Positions 22,547 to 34,716 of a stretch of 64,000 nt of DNA are shown here, piece by piece; position 1 is the stretch's first letter, and every line of letters starts with the position of its first letter. The notes beneath the pieces were generated by a model, which did no database searches, had not been told where the DNA came from, and saw only the letters and a program-made list of their open reading frames with translations. The stretch is from Podocnemis expansa (taxonomy: Eukaryota; Chordata; Testudines; Podocnemididae): contig ML681994.1 of NCBI GenBank assembly GCA_007922195.1, positions 47,739,362 through 47,803,361 on the forward strand, given 5' to 3'. Both the position numbers and the translations under genes were made by a program.

Positions 22547-23182
22547 CTAAAGAAAAACAATGAGGTGAAAAAACATGAGAATAAATCAGGGAGGGGGAAA
22601 AAAAACAAAGAGGAATAGAAAGACAAAGCTATAAAGTGTGCAGGAGTTTGACGACACAGAGCTCCCTTCTAAGTATAGTAGAGCTCTGTAGTAACAATAC
22701 TCATTAGCAGCAGTTTCCCCACATGCACCAATCATGCAAAAAGAAAGTGTGAAGGAGGTTGCTACTAATTCTTCCGCCCCCTCAAATGACTGCTGACATA
22801 AAATCTTCCAAAATTGTCTTTGCAGGGTCAGGATACAGTTTCAAGGCATCCCAGAAAGTATGAGCCACGCCAATTAACAAAATGCACACATGGGAGGCAT
22901 ATGCTTTAATGGAGCATTCATTTCTGACAATTCAAAGTGTGGAAGATAAAATTTGAGCCATATAAAGTATGGTTAAACAGCCACTTCCAAACATCCTCAC
23001 ATAAACATACATTTTTTTTAATGATTAGGACAAGGAAAACCACAAATTTCAGGAGACATATGGACCAAGTCAGCATATATTATTTGGGTTCATCTCATTG
23101 TTAAATACATGCAACCTAAGTTATATATATTCCTCCCATGCAAGCAATCAGCATATGCTGCTTCTCTGAACACAGGTCTTAC
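22547..23182 (-). other. NAV3: Short intron between the two NAV3 exons
   Basis: This is a 636-bp GT-AG intron on the minus strand. Its donor GTAAG lies at the 23182 end and its acceptor, a pyrimidine-rich tract ending TTTAG, at the 22547 end. It is phase 1, because the two exons share one alanine codon. I saw no recognisable repeat inside it, in contrast to the repeat-dense flanking introns. Confidence 0.85.
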
Positions 23183-23300
23183 CGATGATCTGGATGATTT
23201 CTGCTAGCAGAACTCCATCAGCAATGTCCTGTTGCAAATCCTTGATCAGCCGCTTGTGGCCAGATTTTGCTAGGTAGTGGTTAGCCCAGTCAGTGTAAAT
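23183..23300 (-). CDS. NAV3: Neuron navigator 3 (NAV3-like) internal coding exon, start of calponin-homology domain
   Basis: Read on the minus strand, this 118-bp exon encodes 39 codons plus one base, beginning IYTDWANHYLAKSGHKRL and ending AEIIQII. This matches the start of the N-terminal calponin-homology (CH) domain of neuron navigator proteins, which are large cytoskeleton-associated proteins linked to microtubule plus ends and neurite guidance. The residues DIADG and EIIQII fit NAV3 better than NAV2, which has VTDG and EIIQVV as I recall them. The exon is bounded by a TTAAG acceptor at its 5' side (23301-23305) behind a pyrimidine-rich stretch, and by a GTAAG donor at 23178-23182. It ends after the first base of an alanine codon, which is completed exactly by the next exon at 22546. 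There are no stops or frameshifts, so it looks functional. The preceding exon with the start codon was not found in the 40 kb to the right. Confidence 0.93.
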
Positions 23301-24640
23301 CTTAACAGCCAAGGAGAAGGATAGGAGGGAGAGAAAGGAAGAGAGAAAGACGACTGTAAAAATTGTTAAGGCAAATGTTGGCTTACATATGAGAACTATT
23401 CTGCATCACATTCCACTTTAAGAAGTCAGCACAAGATGAAACAGACTTAACATTATTTTAAAAATGCAGTCCTTCCCTCTTACTAACATTTTGTTTCTTA
23501 TTTTAAACTTGAAATGATTCCGTTTGTTTCATGAGTGTTTCAAGTCACTGTGACCAAGAAAAAAATTCCCCTTATGACTATCAAGTAAACTGCTGTCGCA
23601 AATCAATCACTTCTACCACAACCCTACCATTGTCCACTTCCATCTCTCTAAATTTACACACACATACCCCACACATACTAAAAATGAGCAATTCAAAATA
23701 TCTGAACTGAAAGGAAATGGTAACAGAAAATTCTGGGTGTGCTTATGTGTGTGTCAGAATAATGGTTCACTGAGTTTGACGTTCATGATACTACATTTGA
23801 AAATGTTTCTGCTTCATTTTATGCAAATAATCACAACTTCCTGCTGTGCTGTGACAGTTCACTTGCTGTGTCGCTTGTGGTTAAGCCTGCTGTAAGGTGC
23901 ACAGAAGAGAGAGAGAGCAAAGAAGGTACAGAAGTCCTGTCACTGGAACTACAGCACACAGTATCCATTCTTCATGAAAACGAGGGGTGGGCAGGCGGGC
24001 ATATGACCAGCCCTTCTTATTCAGCAACAGATAATACTTGACAGCACAATACCAACATTTATTAACATAGGTTAAAATAGCTAAGTGAAGCACATCCCAG
24101 ACAAAACCAAAGAGAAAGCAAATAATTATACAAAAAGAATGTGCATAATAGATGCTGAAACAGCAGCATATACAGTAGACACACACAGAAGGATCACAGT
24201 CAACTGCTGAAAGGAAATGGAAAGTTCATCTTTATGCACCAGCAAGGACTCCTGCATCTCATAAGATACCACAAATCTTTCCCACAAGATTTCTGACAGG
24301 TAAGGACAACTGTGGCTACTACTACAAGTGCCAAATGAGAGCTGTGCCAAATCAGCATTCCATCAGTCTCCCCTTAGCCAACACTGCCTACCCTCTGGGT
24401 TGTGTTGATCCACCATGGTCTCCAACCCTGGTATAAGGAAAAGTTTAGTACTTTCTACCGCCATAGGATTGTCTGCTGGCAAAAAGATATCAGAGACTTT
24501 GTGGTAATTCTAGCCTTCACTTCATACTATGCTATATAGAGGGAGTTTTAAAGTATGGCCATAAGCAGTGATATTGTCATTGTAAGAAAACATAATAGAA
24601 AATAATATGTTGCACTTGCACTTTTTTTTTCCATCTCAAG
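23301..24640. other. NAV3 intron sequence upstream of the CH-domain exon
   Basis: The acceptor side of the NAV3 exon begins at 23301. A purine-rich GGAGGGAGAGAAAGG tract at about 23324-23350 is, on the minus strand, part of the pyrimidine run before that acceptor. Nothing else was recognised. Confidence 0.5.
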
Positions 24641-24835
24641 ATCTCAACTTAGTTCATAAACATTCATTCATTTAACCCCACAGAACCCTGGAAAGGAAGG
24701 GAAACAGCAGTATCCCCATTTTACAGATTAAAAACAGAGGCACAGAACAGTTAACTTCCTCACACCATACAGGAAATCATTGGTGGAAGGAAGAAGATAA
24801 TCAGATCTGGATTGTAGTTCTGTATTTTAACCACA
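24641..24835 (-). mobile_element. MIR-type SINE, reverse orientation
   Basis: The plus strand reads TATCCCCATTTTACAGATTA, then AACAGAGGCACAGAACAGTT and AACTTCC. This is the reverse complement of the MIR GTAAAATGGGGATA / CTCTGTGCCTC segment. The flanking context near 24800 fits its distal part. Confidence 0.7.
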
Positions 24836-25952
24836 AAAGCAGCATTTATTTCCAGTCAGAACAGAGTTAAGATGAAAGATAGGGTTCCAAAGGCTATATA
24901 AGTTCAGAAACATTTCAACAGGTTCCTCCCCACTTGGTAAAAAGGGATGTCATAAATTACAAGATAACTTGCTTGATTTAATTTACTTGTTCTAAAATAA
25001 CAGAGGATATATTAACAAATGGGCTCCCCCAGTTATCTTGACAGCGCTGAACCCCATCGCCCTTTTGGCCAGCTTGCCTGGTCCCCATCGGCATGGGACT
25101 GCTGGGCCAGGGATGCACCCCCCAGGGCATTTTGGGGCCCCTCAGACATTGGCTCCCCCCTGCAGCGCTTACCGCACTTACTGGGTTCTCCTGACCCTGC
25201 ACACAAACACCACCATGGATTCTCTAGTCTCCAGATTTCAACTTTGGGAGACACAACTTGAAGGAATTGAACAGAGCTATTCTCTGAACTATGGTATACT
25301 ATAATCTACACAATTCTCTCTACTCCAATGCAACTGATCCATTGAAACACATGTAATTTATTATCTGATAAAATTACATTGGGTTAGTTTCATATTGCAA
25401 ATAAAAAAAAAACCCCTTCTGCCAAGTATGTCCTTTCTCATGGCTCACACCCACACATAATCAGTCTACCAATCCCAGTTCTGACAATTCAAACTATTCC
25501 TCTCAAAATATCCAACAGTTTCATTCTAGCAGCTGTTTTCTACCTAACACTCAAAGAATGGAATGCGTACTACAGAACAAACAAACAAAAACCCACTCCA
25601 GTACTTTCCCTTTTTTCAATATTTTAACACTTCAAAGCAAAAGTTATTAGGACACCAAGATTAAAAGATATTTATCACATAAATCAGCATGTTTCAAAGC
25701 AGTATCAAAGGACCACAGCTCACCAGTGGTACACAAAGGTTTCCTGATAGTCTACAGAAGGTGATATTTTCAGAACCACATAATGGGAGATTGAAGTATT
25801 GGATGGAGAATACTCCAGGAGATCTTTCACTTACAAAGTGGTCCACGAAAAAAAGATTAAAGCAACACTGATATAAATTAAATAGAAAAAAGCTGGAGTG
25901 GAATGGATTGCTTCATTTCTTCTTTTTCTGCAGGGATCACCACCCTCTGAAC
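24836..25952. other. Intronic DNA with a 190-bp GC-rich island
   Basis: A GC-rich insert at about 25018-25205 has ORFs on both strands and no motif I know. It could be another unclassified SINE-like repeat. The rest is AT-rich and unrecognised. Confidence 0.35.
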
Positions 25953-26128
25953 CACTGGTTCTCAAACTGTGGTTCAGGACCCAGTACTGGATCATAGACC
26001 CTCATGTACCCAGTTGTGGCACCCCCTGATGCAAGACTGTAATACATTGCTGAAAGAGGTAATTTTTAGGTTATGGGCATAAATGATTCTTTTCAACTGG
26101 GTCCTGGGGGAAAAAGTTCAAAACTCCT
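25953..26128. mobile_element. hAT-type MITE, degraded
   Basis: The left end CACTGGTTCTCAAACTGTGG is a clear hAT (Charlie-like) terminus. The right end, near AAAAAGTTCAAAACTCC, is a decayed partner. No target duplication is preserved. Confidence 0.65.
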
Positions 26129-26634
26129 TCCCTCCCCCCAGGGTAAAAGAATGCACATCCCATTCAGCTCATTTTCTCAGAGCTCCAACAGCTCATACAT
26201 TAGTTGTTAAAAATTAAGAATCATATATGGCAGCTACATGACACTGTACGCATGTGCTCATGATGATGTGCTTTTTTTTCTTTTACACCAACATCTCTAA
26301 AGGAAACAGCCAGTGAAATAACAAAGAAGGCCTTTATAATTCACAACGATCAGAATGTCTGAGGGCTGATAATTATCTTTTAAAAGATTCCTTGAGTGAA
26401 CACACAACAAGCTCCCATACCCCTTTGCAGAATATTGTCATATCCAGTGTGCTCAGGATGGAGATTATACTCTAACAGATGATACAAGTCAACAGTTTCA
26501 TAAAACAATTTTACTTTTATTATGACCCCAAGATTGTGACATAATGAATAACTTTAGGTGGGAACTGAGGACTGTGACACAGATGTATCCAGGCAGGTAT
26601 ATTTCCCATGTCCGTCCAGCTGCTTGATATTTTT
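26129..26634. other. AT-rich intronic DNA
   Basis: Nothing was recognised. Confidence 0.35.
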
Positions 26635-26837
26635 TCACTAGAAGAGTGGTGAAGCACTGGAATGGCTTACCTATCGAGATGGTGGAAACTTCATTCTTAG
26701 AGGTTTTTAAAGTATGCCTTGACAAAGCCCTGCCTGGGATGGTTTAGTTGGGGTTGGTCCTGCTTTGAGTGACGGGTTGGATTAGATGACTTCCAGAGGT
26801 CCCCTCCAATCCTAATCTTCTATGATTCCATGATTTA
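26635..26837 (+). mobile_element. CR1-type LINE 3' end
   Basis: AGAGTGGTGAAGCACTGGAA, then GGTTGGATTAGATGACTTCC, then AGAGGTCCCCTCCAATCCTA and the terminal TCTATGATTCCATGATT follow the 3' end of CR1, including its ATTCYATGA-type terminal repeats. Confidence 0.88.
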
Positions 26838-28854
26838 ATGAAGAGGGGCTCATATGTTGTTTCTGCCAAAAGCTAAGAACTAGCTGACTGTCAGTGTTAC
26901 TGCGACAGTCTTGTACAGGAAATAGCTTAAAAGATATATAAGATATAGACTATTAAGTTGCAAAACTGTTAAAATGAGACATGTCATATCAGGAAAGGTA
27001 GGGTCTCAAGGCTGACTCAATCAACAATGAGAACAATGGACATTTGCAGGGACCATACTTTGCTTGCTTTCAGGACCAGATGGAGACTTGATCATTTACA
27101 AAAACAAACAAATGCTCAGAGAACTTTCTGAAGAGGGGAGCCCCTGGTTTAAGAGGCAATGCCCTGTAACTATGTTGAAGCAGAAGAAATGGCACAAGTT
27201 GTTATGCATTACAGAGGAGAAACTCTGCCAAGGAGGGTATCTCATAAAAGGTGGATCCCAGCTTTTTGAATTGGACAGATGCTGCAAGAATTGTCCACTA
27301 GTGACAAAAGACCTTATTAGCTGGGAAAATAATGTGTTAATAGCTATCAGCTATAGGCTACGTACTCTGTTTTTCTTTTATCTGTAACCTTATGTTTCCA
27401 AATCCTTTCACTTACTTTTATTTGAACCTCTATTTCAAATGCTGTTAAATAATTTTCTATTTGATTATGCTACACACACATCTAAGTACTCTTTGCTAAG
27501 GAGTGTGCTGAATTGAGGTGAAAGCAGTGAACTCGACTGAAGTGTACGTTGTAGTGTCTAGAAGGTGAGGGACTGAGCCATCAAGTATAACAAAGTGGGG
27601 CATAAATCATTTGCTTGCAGGAGGAAAGAGAAGGGCTCATGGAGCCTGGAGCAGAGTGGCTGTATAGCCTGCCAGTGTCCAGGGAACATGTCCCTTGATC
27701 ACTACAGACCATCTCTATCTCACAGTAGGCAGATTGGAGTAGTTCACCCAAACAGCCCATATGACTCCCCCCAAAACTGTCACAAGGACATTGTCCATCC
27801 TGCAGGATCTGGCAGTAGGCCATGTTATCTTGTATTATTTTTCAATTGTACTTACAGAAAGCTTTTCCTATTAGAAGTCTTTAAACTGATGGATACAGTT
27901 TTAAACACAGTGTAATTCTTAAAAAAAAAAAAAAAAAAAAAAAAAACCCAACCAGAGACCAGAGTGAGTCACTGCTATGCTTCCTCCCAGAGTCATCACT
28001 TACTTTTCTAATGCTGTCTTATTACTGTGTGTTGGAATGAACTACTGAGTTACTCATTTCCTTTAAAATGACTTTCCTCTCTTGCCACTGTTCTTTTCAT
28101 ACACTTCTGACAGAAGACTATTCAACTTCAACATAAGGCTAGAACAGTTAACAATGTAAACAGGGAGTCAGTGTTATCTGTGCCATAAAGGACCAGTCTC
28201 AACAACATGATAACAGAAAAGAACAAATTCTATATCTGTGTGGTCCCACAGTCTGTGACTGCAAAGCCAAACAGAGCACTCTGTGCAAGGGCATAAGTTT
28301 TCTCAAGTTGCATTGGTTTCCCCTGCCATTCTTGAGCTGTTTGTCATTCTATCATTCAAGAGCAGGGGAAATTAAACAGTCTTCGATACCCAAATATAGC
28401 TACAAACTTCATCTTGATACTTCACATGTTACTGTGAGGCATACAGTGGACGCACTTGGCAGAACAATGTGCTTTAGCATACTGCCATTTAAAGAAGTGA
28501 AAAAGAGGGAAATTCTGATACGTTGCTATCTTTCTTTCTTGGAAGATGCTTCAATCATAAATTGTTTAATTGAACAGCAGATGGAACTATAGCATATCCA
28601 CTCCTAAATTAACCTGGGTTTGCTGAATCTCTCCTTCCCCAGGTACGGGTACTGCAATTAGGTGTCCTTGGAGTGCAGTGGCAACCCCTGGCTTGAGGAT
28701 GTAATAACAAACAATATAAGGTTTCTGCTTTCAGCACCCTGTTATAGACATTGTTTCAGCATCCCTGGGCCTGGAGAGCTATGTGTGGAATACAGGAGAA
28801 ATGTCAAATTGCTTTCACCTCTGGTGATAGCCAAACTTCTATAGCAACCACCAC
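26838..28854. other. Unclassified, possibly old retroelement, with A26 run
   Basis: A 107-codon plus-strand frame at 27064-27387 and mixed-GC sequence up to 27830 may derive from a retroelement, but I recognise no motif. A run of 26 A lies at 27921-27946. Confidence 0.3.
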
Positions 28855-29350
28855 GCAAGGATCTTAATGTTTTTATAAGCATTAATAAATTTAGCCTTAG
28901 TATCCTTGTGAGATAATTAAGCAAAATGAACCTCTTTTTAGGGGTGATGAAACTAAAGGAACAGAACAATTTAAGTCAGACGTCTCAAACTAAAATCACC
29001 ATGAGGGCCACATGAGGACTAGTACATTAACCCAAGGGCTGCACCACTGAAACCTTTTCATACAACAATACAAAGTACAGTCAAAATTAAAAAAATGAGG
29101 AGTAACATATATATGCCAAGAGTAAGTGAAATTACTTTCATTCAAGATAGAGGTATCTTTTGTCTTCATGATGATAAGTACTTTAAATTTTGCATTATCA
29201 ATTGTTTGAAACATTCAAAGTGTTGTTGCAGGCCACAGGAAGCAATTTTAGGGGCCATATCCGGCCTGTGGGCTGCAAGTTTGGGACCACTGATTTAAGT
29301 GAATCACTGGAGACTGAACAAAGCTGGGGACATAACCAGATATTCTGATT
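28855..29350 (-). mobile_element. MIR-type SINE split by a hAT insertion
   Basis: TATCCTTGTGAGATAATTAA, then GATGAAACTAAAGGAACAGA before the hAT, and GAATCACTGGAGACTG.. ATAACCAGATATTCTGATTC after it, together follow the reverse complement of MIR. The hAT at 28977-29292 interrupts it. Confidence 0.6.
28977..29292. mobile_element. hAT-type MITE with perfect 8-bp target duplication
   Basis: The element begins CAGACGTCTCAAACT and ends AGTTTGGGACCACTG, which are imperfect inverted ends of the Charlie type. The octamer ATTTAAGT lies on both sides (28969-28976 and 29293-29300). Inside, GAGGGCCACA and its partner GGGCTGCAAG mark the subterminal region. The 316 bp contain no transposase. Confidence 0.93.
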
Positions 29351-31900
29351 CTCGATTCTGAACTTCAATCACTTTGTTTAAACATATATTGTCACTCCAT
29401 TATGCCAATGTTGCTTGATGAAGAGCTGTAATCAGCTACCAGAGCCCGTATGATGGAATTAAAGATAAAAAAGTTACCTACAGCAAGCAGAGATTAAAGT
29501 TGGTAGCATACAGGAGTTGAAAGAAACACACACTTCCTCTGGCTGCCAAAATATATACCAACTTTTGGTGGCCTGCTATTCTGTCATTGACCCTGGTTAA
29601 TTATTGCAGTCTCTGTAATCCCCTGACATGCCACTCAGAAAGGTCTAGAGACAAATTTGTAATCTGGTTGTAATGAAGGAAGGGACAGTGGGGCAAACTA
29701 TAATTCTATTGCTGTTGTGGCACCCTTAAGTAACCCCTCTTCCTATCTCTTTAGTTTAATAGAACAAGTTAAATGCTACTCAAATGAAGTTATCTTTTTA
29801 AAAACAACTACATTTACGTCATATGTGAACCTTACAACAATTCACAAACCTATTTAAATAGGCAATATATAAACTGGGTCATTGTCTAGAGGACTGTGTT
29901 CCCAGCTACCTGATCAGTAATTACCACCCACTCCCACATCCAGATATACAGCATTTAGGATCTGCTATAAAAAGTAACTGCGTTCTGAATAGCATGAAAG
30001 AACTGAAACACTATCTCAATGCCCAGTACTCCTTCCTTACCACAGCCATCCACTTCCCTCGCACAAAGCATCTATATTACTCTATTTTTAAATAGACTGT
30101 TTCCAAGCTGAACTTTCCTATATTTACCCACATATATGACACGGCCGGCAGCAAGACCTGGCCTATCAATGTGACTCAGCTTAGAAAGGACATGTCTATG
30201 GAAAGACTGAATAGGGCCATTCTTTGTGCATGTTGAATACTTAGGGTATCTATTGAAGTAGCTAGCAATTTTACCAATGTCAATAGGGCCATGTTTTATG
30301 CAGGGGACATTGTTGCATTAGGAATATGACTAAGACCACCAACTTATTTCATATGAAGAGAAGACTTTTGATAGGAAACAACTGTCAGGGCCTGTTTCTG
30401 CATTTTGGCTGAAGTCTCCTTGGCAAAACAGAGTGGGTCTGACATTCAGGGTCATCCCAAGAAGAGAACAAATTTTTAAAGCCCCAAAATTAGCAATTAA
30501 ACCAAAATGCTTGCATACTGTGTCATTGTACTATAAAATATATATGTAGTAAAGTCTTACAAAAGCTTGTAATATTGCACTATGTATATCTCAATGCTCA
30601 TGAATTTAGATCCTTGTTGTGTATGTAGAAAACTGTGCTCATAAACTCCAACTGCACCTCCCAGCAGATAAACAGTCAGGCAGTAGAGAACTCCTCACAT
30701 ACCAGTTGTTTACCTGAAATCAGCTACAAGTATCTGTTTATTGTCCAGCCAAGGAAAGGGCAAAAGGGAACCATCAGAGTTATTAGAAAGGCACTGAGAC
30801 AACTCAAAATCAAAAAGAATATCCTGGCTCACAACATCAAAGCAGAAGGAAATTTCTCCCTCTAGTTAAACATTAGTGACTGTAGATGGGGCGAGGACGC
30901 CTTTACAAGACAGCTTGAAACTGAGGTTCTTATCCCAGAACTAGAGGACAGTCTTGAGGGGGGGAGACAGAATGTGAACATTGCATTTCTTCCATAGCTT
31001 GGAGGTACTGGGAAACTGTTTTAAGGCAACAGGTAACTTGTATTAGAAAAGGGATTTTATCTAATATGAAAGTGTACAGCCTGAGGTTGCATTGCTCCAT
31101 TTGCTTTCTGTCTAACTTGTTTTGCTTTCTCTTAAGATTTCATCATTGAATCTGTGGTTCTATTAAAAACAGTTTTTTTGTTTGTTTTCGTTCCTAGCAG
31201 GTCTCTGCTGTGCAAACTGCATGAAGCATATGTGCCAAATCCAATGTAAGTTGGTATTTGGAGAGGCTGGCTTCATGCCTTCAGGGGTGACTAAAGGGAA
31301 AGCATGTTGGGAGGACATGAACTGGAAGGGCAGCTCGTGTCACCCTGAAAAGTGTAAGGAGGCTGGTGTGAGCTAGGATCAGATTCTATATAGGTGGGCA
31401 GGCTACTGCTGCCAGGGAACTGAACCATAGCTATTCAGTACACAGGGTCCCAAATTTAAAGGGAAGCTGCTTAAAGAACCCCTTACTGGTCTAGGCGATC
31501 CCTGTAACATCTCAGAAGGCACAGGTAGCTTTATATTACCTTAGTGCATCACCAGCTTCTGGTGCCATCTAGCGCCCTGGCCCAGCACTCAACATAAGCT
31601 AGAGCAGTCTCACAGATACTCCAAAATATGCTTGACTGCCCCAAACCCCCAGGATTACTATAGTAGCCAAGAACAGTTGAACTGTAGTGATGTTCTGGTC
31701 ATGCTACCTCTATCAAGGGCTATACAGGTGTTGTGTTATAGACCAGACCTGGCTAGGTACTTGCTATTCAGCTCACTCCTTACTCAGGTGAATTCTCCAA
31801 TAAGCGTATCTATCGCCTTTACAGTACCTTTGTGGCACACTGGAGCATAACAGAGAACCAGGTACTGAGTCCCTGGCAACATGGACTGGATTTGAATCAG
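29301..31900. other. Intronic DNA, mostly unrecognised
   Basis: No exon was seen. The 30880-31540 part is less AT-rich and may be an old LTR-like insertion, but this cannot be supported from the sequence alone. Confidence 0.3.
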
Positions 31901-32076
31901 CAGTCGTTTTTAACCACTATGTCAGGACACATTACTGAGTCACCACACAGTTAAGTGTGTCACAGATAGCCAGGGAGATGTCTGGATTCAGGCTGGGGTG
32001 GGTGGGCCGGTGTGTCCCCTAGGGTTATGGTATGCCACTAAGCATGTTGCGACCTGCAAGAGATTGAGAACCACTG
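31901..32076. mobile_element. hAT-type MITE, degraded
   Basis: The left end CAGTCGTTTTTAACCACTAT and the right end GAGATTGAGAACCACTG are inverted hAT-type ends. An internal TGTCACAGATAGCCAG segment is shared with no other copy here. No target duplication survives. Confidence 0.7.
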
Positions 32077-33839
32077 ATCTAGGAGTCAAAACCTCTGACC
32101 TCAGACACAATCAATAAATTATTTAGTTTCCCAATACTACAGTTTAAGCAGAATACTTAAGCATATCAACCTGCTAAATTACTTAACCCTTGTACTAAGT
32201 TAACAGTGCCAAGTTTCTATTTCAGCTAACCTGTTAAAGCTAAAAGTAGTGTGGACATTTAATTTTATTTTTTTGTTTAAAGCAAGACACATTCAGAGAG
32301 AAAAACTGAAATATCAAATTTAATTATACTGAACAGAAAAGACTGCGCTCAACCAAGCACAGAATGAACTGCTGTGCTGAAAAACAATACTGTGAAATAT
32401 TGTAAATCAAATGCATCCCTGGTGTATGCCAGCAACCTGTAAATTTCAGGCAGCAATGGCTGCGTGCAGCAGTAAGGATGTTATTTTTAAATCTTGCTTT
32501 CTCCTCATCTCTCCATATGATCGTAAAGAAAAAAAAGTTCTTTGGAATATTAAGTGAATTGTGAGAGAAGGGAAAATCTTAAGATGACTAAACTACATAC
32601 GCTGAAAATGAAATTAGAGTGATTTAACTTATAGGCAAAATGGATGCCAATGCTTATCATTTAATAAAGTATTCAGTAAATTATAATCCAAAACTGAAGT
32701 TTCTGAATCCCATTTGAGAAAATGAGGACAAATACTTGTTAATGAAGAGAAATGATCAAAAGTGCGAAATATTTGAAACAGCAGGATCACTTTTGTTTCG
32801 TTCCATGTTGTAAGTTGGGGTGTGCATTCATGGTCAATCTTCAGTGAGCCTCAATTAAAAAATAGAATGAAATTACATGGAACCTTCCTCACCAACAGCA
32901 GTAACTAACTCTCCATACAGCAGCTTCTGGAGTATGCAGCTAACCTTTCTTCATTTAATATACATTTCCAGGGTACAATTTCAGTCTGTGAATCTATATC
33001 ATCCCATTGACTTACTGCTTTCCTTTTCTTTGCCTTTCTTACCAAACTCTGTCTCACCTTCAGCTAACCACAAGTACTAGAGAGCAACATCCACCATTGA
33101 TATCAAAGACTTTTCAACTAGATGAAAGGGAATGGAATTGACAGTGTGCTTGTGTAGGGATTTGTATCTATGAAATGTAAAACAAAAACAGCACATCTCT
33201 CTTTAAACAATTTAATAATACATTCGTTCATTGCAGAGAGATGGATTAACTTGTTTTATAGTTTGATCACATCACTGTATTTATTAGTTTACTAACAGTA
33301 ATCTACTATAGGTCCCATGCAGTAGCTACAATGAGCCACAGGAAGGAGCTAGATAATCACACTGTAGCTGAGAAACAATCAAGCAGACATCTGCTGCTTT
33401 ATAAACCTGTATGACAGCATTCATGACACCATAAGACTATTAATAGTAGCACTGTGCCTTCAGAAGTAACAGGAGGCAATGTTAGTTACCACTTAGAGAT
33501 TTCAAAAACAGTCAGTGTTAGACATTGAGAATTCCTCATTTTAAATACAATTGATTTTGTCTTTAGAGCTCTTTTCAGATTCAGCAGTCCCTGTAAATAT
33601 CAGGCCTTCGTGTTACTTTCCAATAATCATTTAATGAAGTTGCAATAAAAACACAGGTGACCTTCGTGGTCCTTAAGAGGCTGTTCATCTAATGTCCTAT
33701 TTTCCATATATATGTGCACTCATATAAAACCCTGACTGAAATCTGATTCAGCTGTATCTTCATAATGCTTTTCACTACAGTGTGGAAGCTATAGGTTTCA
33801 TGCAGGGCATCTGTGTTGCCACTAAAGGTACTGCTTGGT
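32077..33839. other. AT-rich intronic DNA
   Basis: No gene, RNA or repeat was recognised. Confidence 0.4.
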
Positions 33840-34430
33840 CTACAGAAAAGGCAGGGGTAAAGTATGATTTGGGGGGCCCTGGAACACTCCCACACCAGTG
33901 GGCTCCCCTGGACCCCAGCTCTTACCACCCGCACCATGCCAGTGCCCCACCCCTGCCACCAATTCTCCCTCCCCCCCAGCATGAGCTGGCCACCCTCGCA
34001 CTCACTGGGCACTGGTGCAGCTGGGGAGGCAGGGGGTGGTAGGCCTGGGCGCCATGACTGGGGCCGAGGCAGCAGGCCCCAGAATGGTGTGGGACCTGGA
34101 AGGGGAGGGGTTTGGGTGGGGCTTGAGCCCTGCCCAGGGATGCCCTGGCCCCACCCTCCTCCCTCTGCCTGCCGGAAGGCCCCAGAACACAGTTCCAGGG
34201 CCAGCTATTTTTAGGCTCTAGCATTCGGGCCCCTAAAAATAGAATGTGGACCTGGAACACCGCATTCCGGGGCCCACTATTTTCAATTGTGGGCCCCGGA
34301 ACTCAGCGTTCTGGCTCCACATTCTATTTTTAGGGGCCTCGGAATGCTGAGCCCCTAAAAATAGTGGGCCCCGGAACAGCATTCTGGGGTGTTCTGGCTA
34401 ACTTTAACCCCTGAGAAAAGGGGAGGGAAT
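33840..34430 (+). repeat. GC-rich interspersed repeat, family B, copy 1
   Basis: It starts AAAGTATGATTT then GGGGGGCCCTGGAAC, and ends GTGGGCCCCGGAACAGC then ATTCTGGGGTGTTCTGG. The copy at 40385-40945 has the same start (AAAGTATAATTT..GGCCCC) and end (CCCCTAAAATTTGTGGGCCC). The start and end share a directly repeated GGGCCCYGGAA. Overlapping ORFs of 86 to 116 codons on both strands have no domain and are discounted. The 34228-34376 part holds interleaved inverted repeats. Confidence 0.65.
34228..34376. repeat. Interleaved inverted repeats inside family B copy 1
   Basis: Pair 1 is 34228-34249 against 34317-34338, a perfect 22-bp inverted repeat built around CCCCTAAAAATAGAATG. Pair 2 is 34265-34283 against 34358-34376, a perfect 19-bp inverted repeat built around TTCCGGGGCCCACTATT. 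The arms alternate in the order 1, 2, 1', 2', so the two hairpins cannot nest in one simple stem. Confidence 0.9.
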
Positions 34431-34513
34431 TTGAGGGAGCAGAATGGTTGATAGAGAAGCACATGGGCTGTATTGTATATTATAGCATACATTAACCCCA
34501 AATAACCATTAAA

Positions 34514-34716
34514 GGCTATGTCTATACCTAAAAGCTTAGTCTGGACTTGTTTAGTCCCAACTAAGCAGTTCGAAGTTAGTTTGAACTAACTGCATTTTTT
34601 TTGGTTCGAACAAACTTCTTAGTTCGAACTAGCCATGCTTTTTTTAGTTTGAACTAACCAAAGGCTAGTATAGACATCAAATTAGACCAGACTAATTTGT
34701 TAGTGTAGACATAGCC
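34514..34716. mobile_element. Palindromic MITE with GGCTATGTCTAYAC ends
   Basis: The left end GGCTATGTCTATAC and the right end GTGTAGACATAGCC are inverted repeats. The interior carries repeated AGTTCGAACTA-like palindromes (near 34569, 34603, 34620). The termini match those of the larger element at 15819-17152, so the two are related. There is no coding capacity in 203 bp. Confidence 0.85.
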
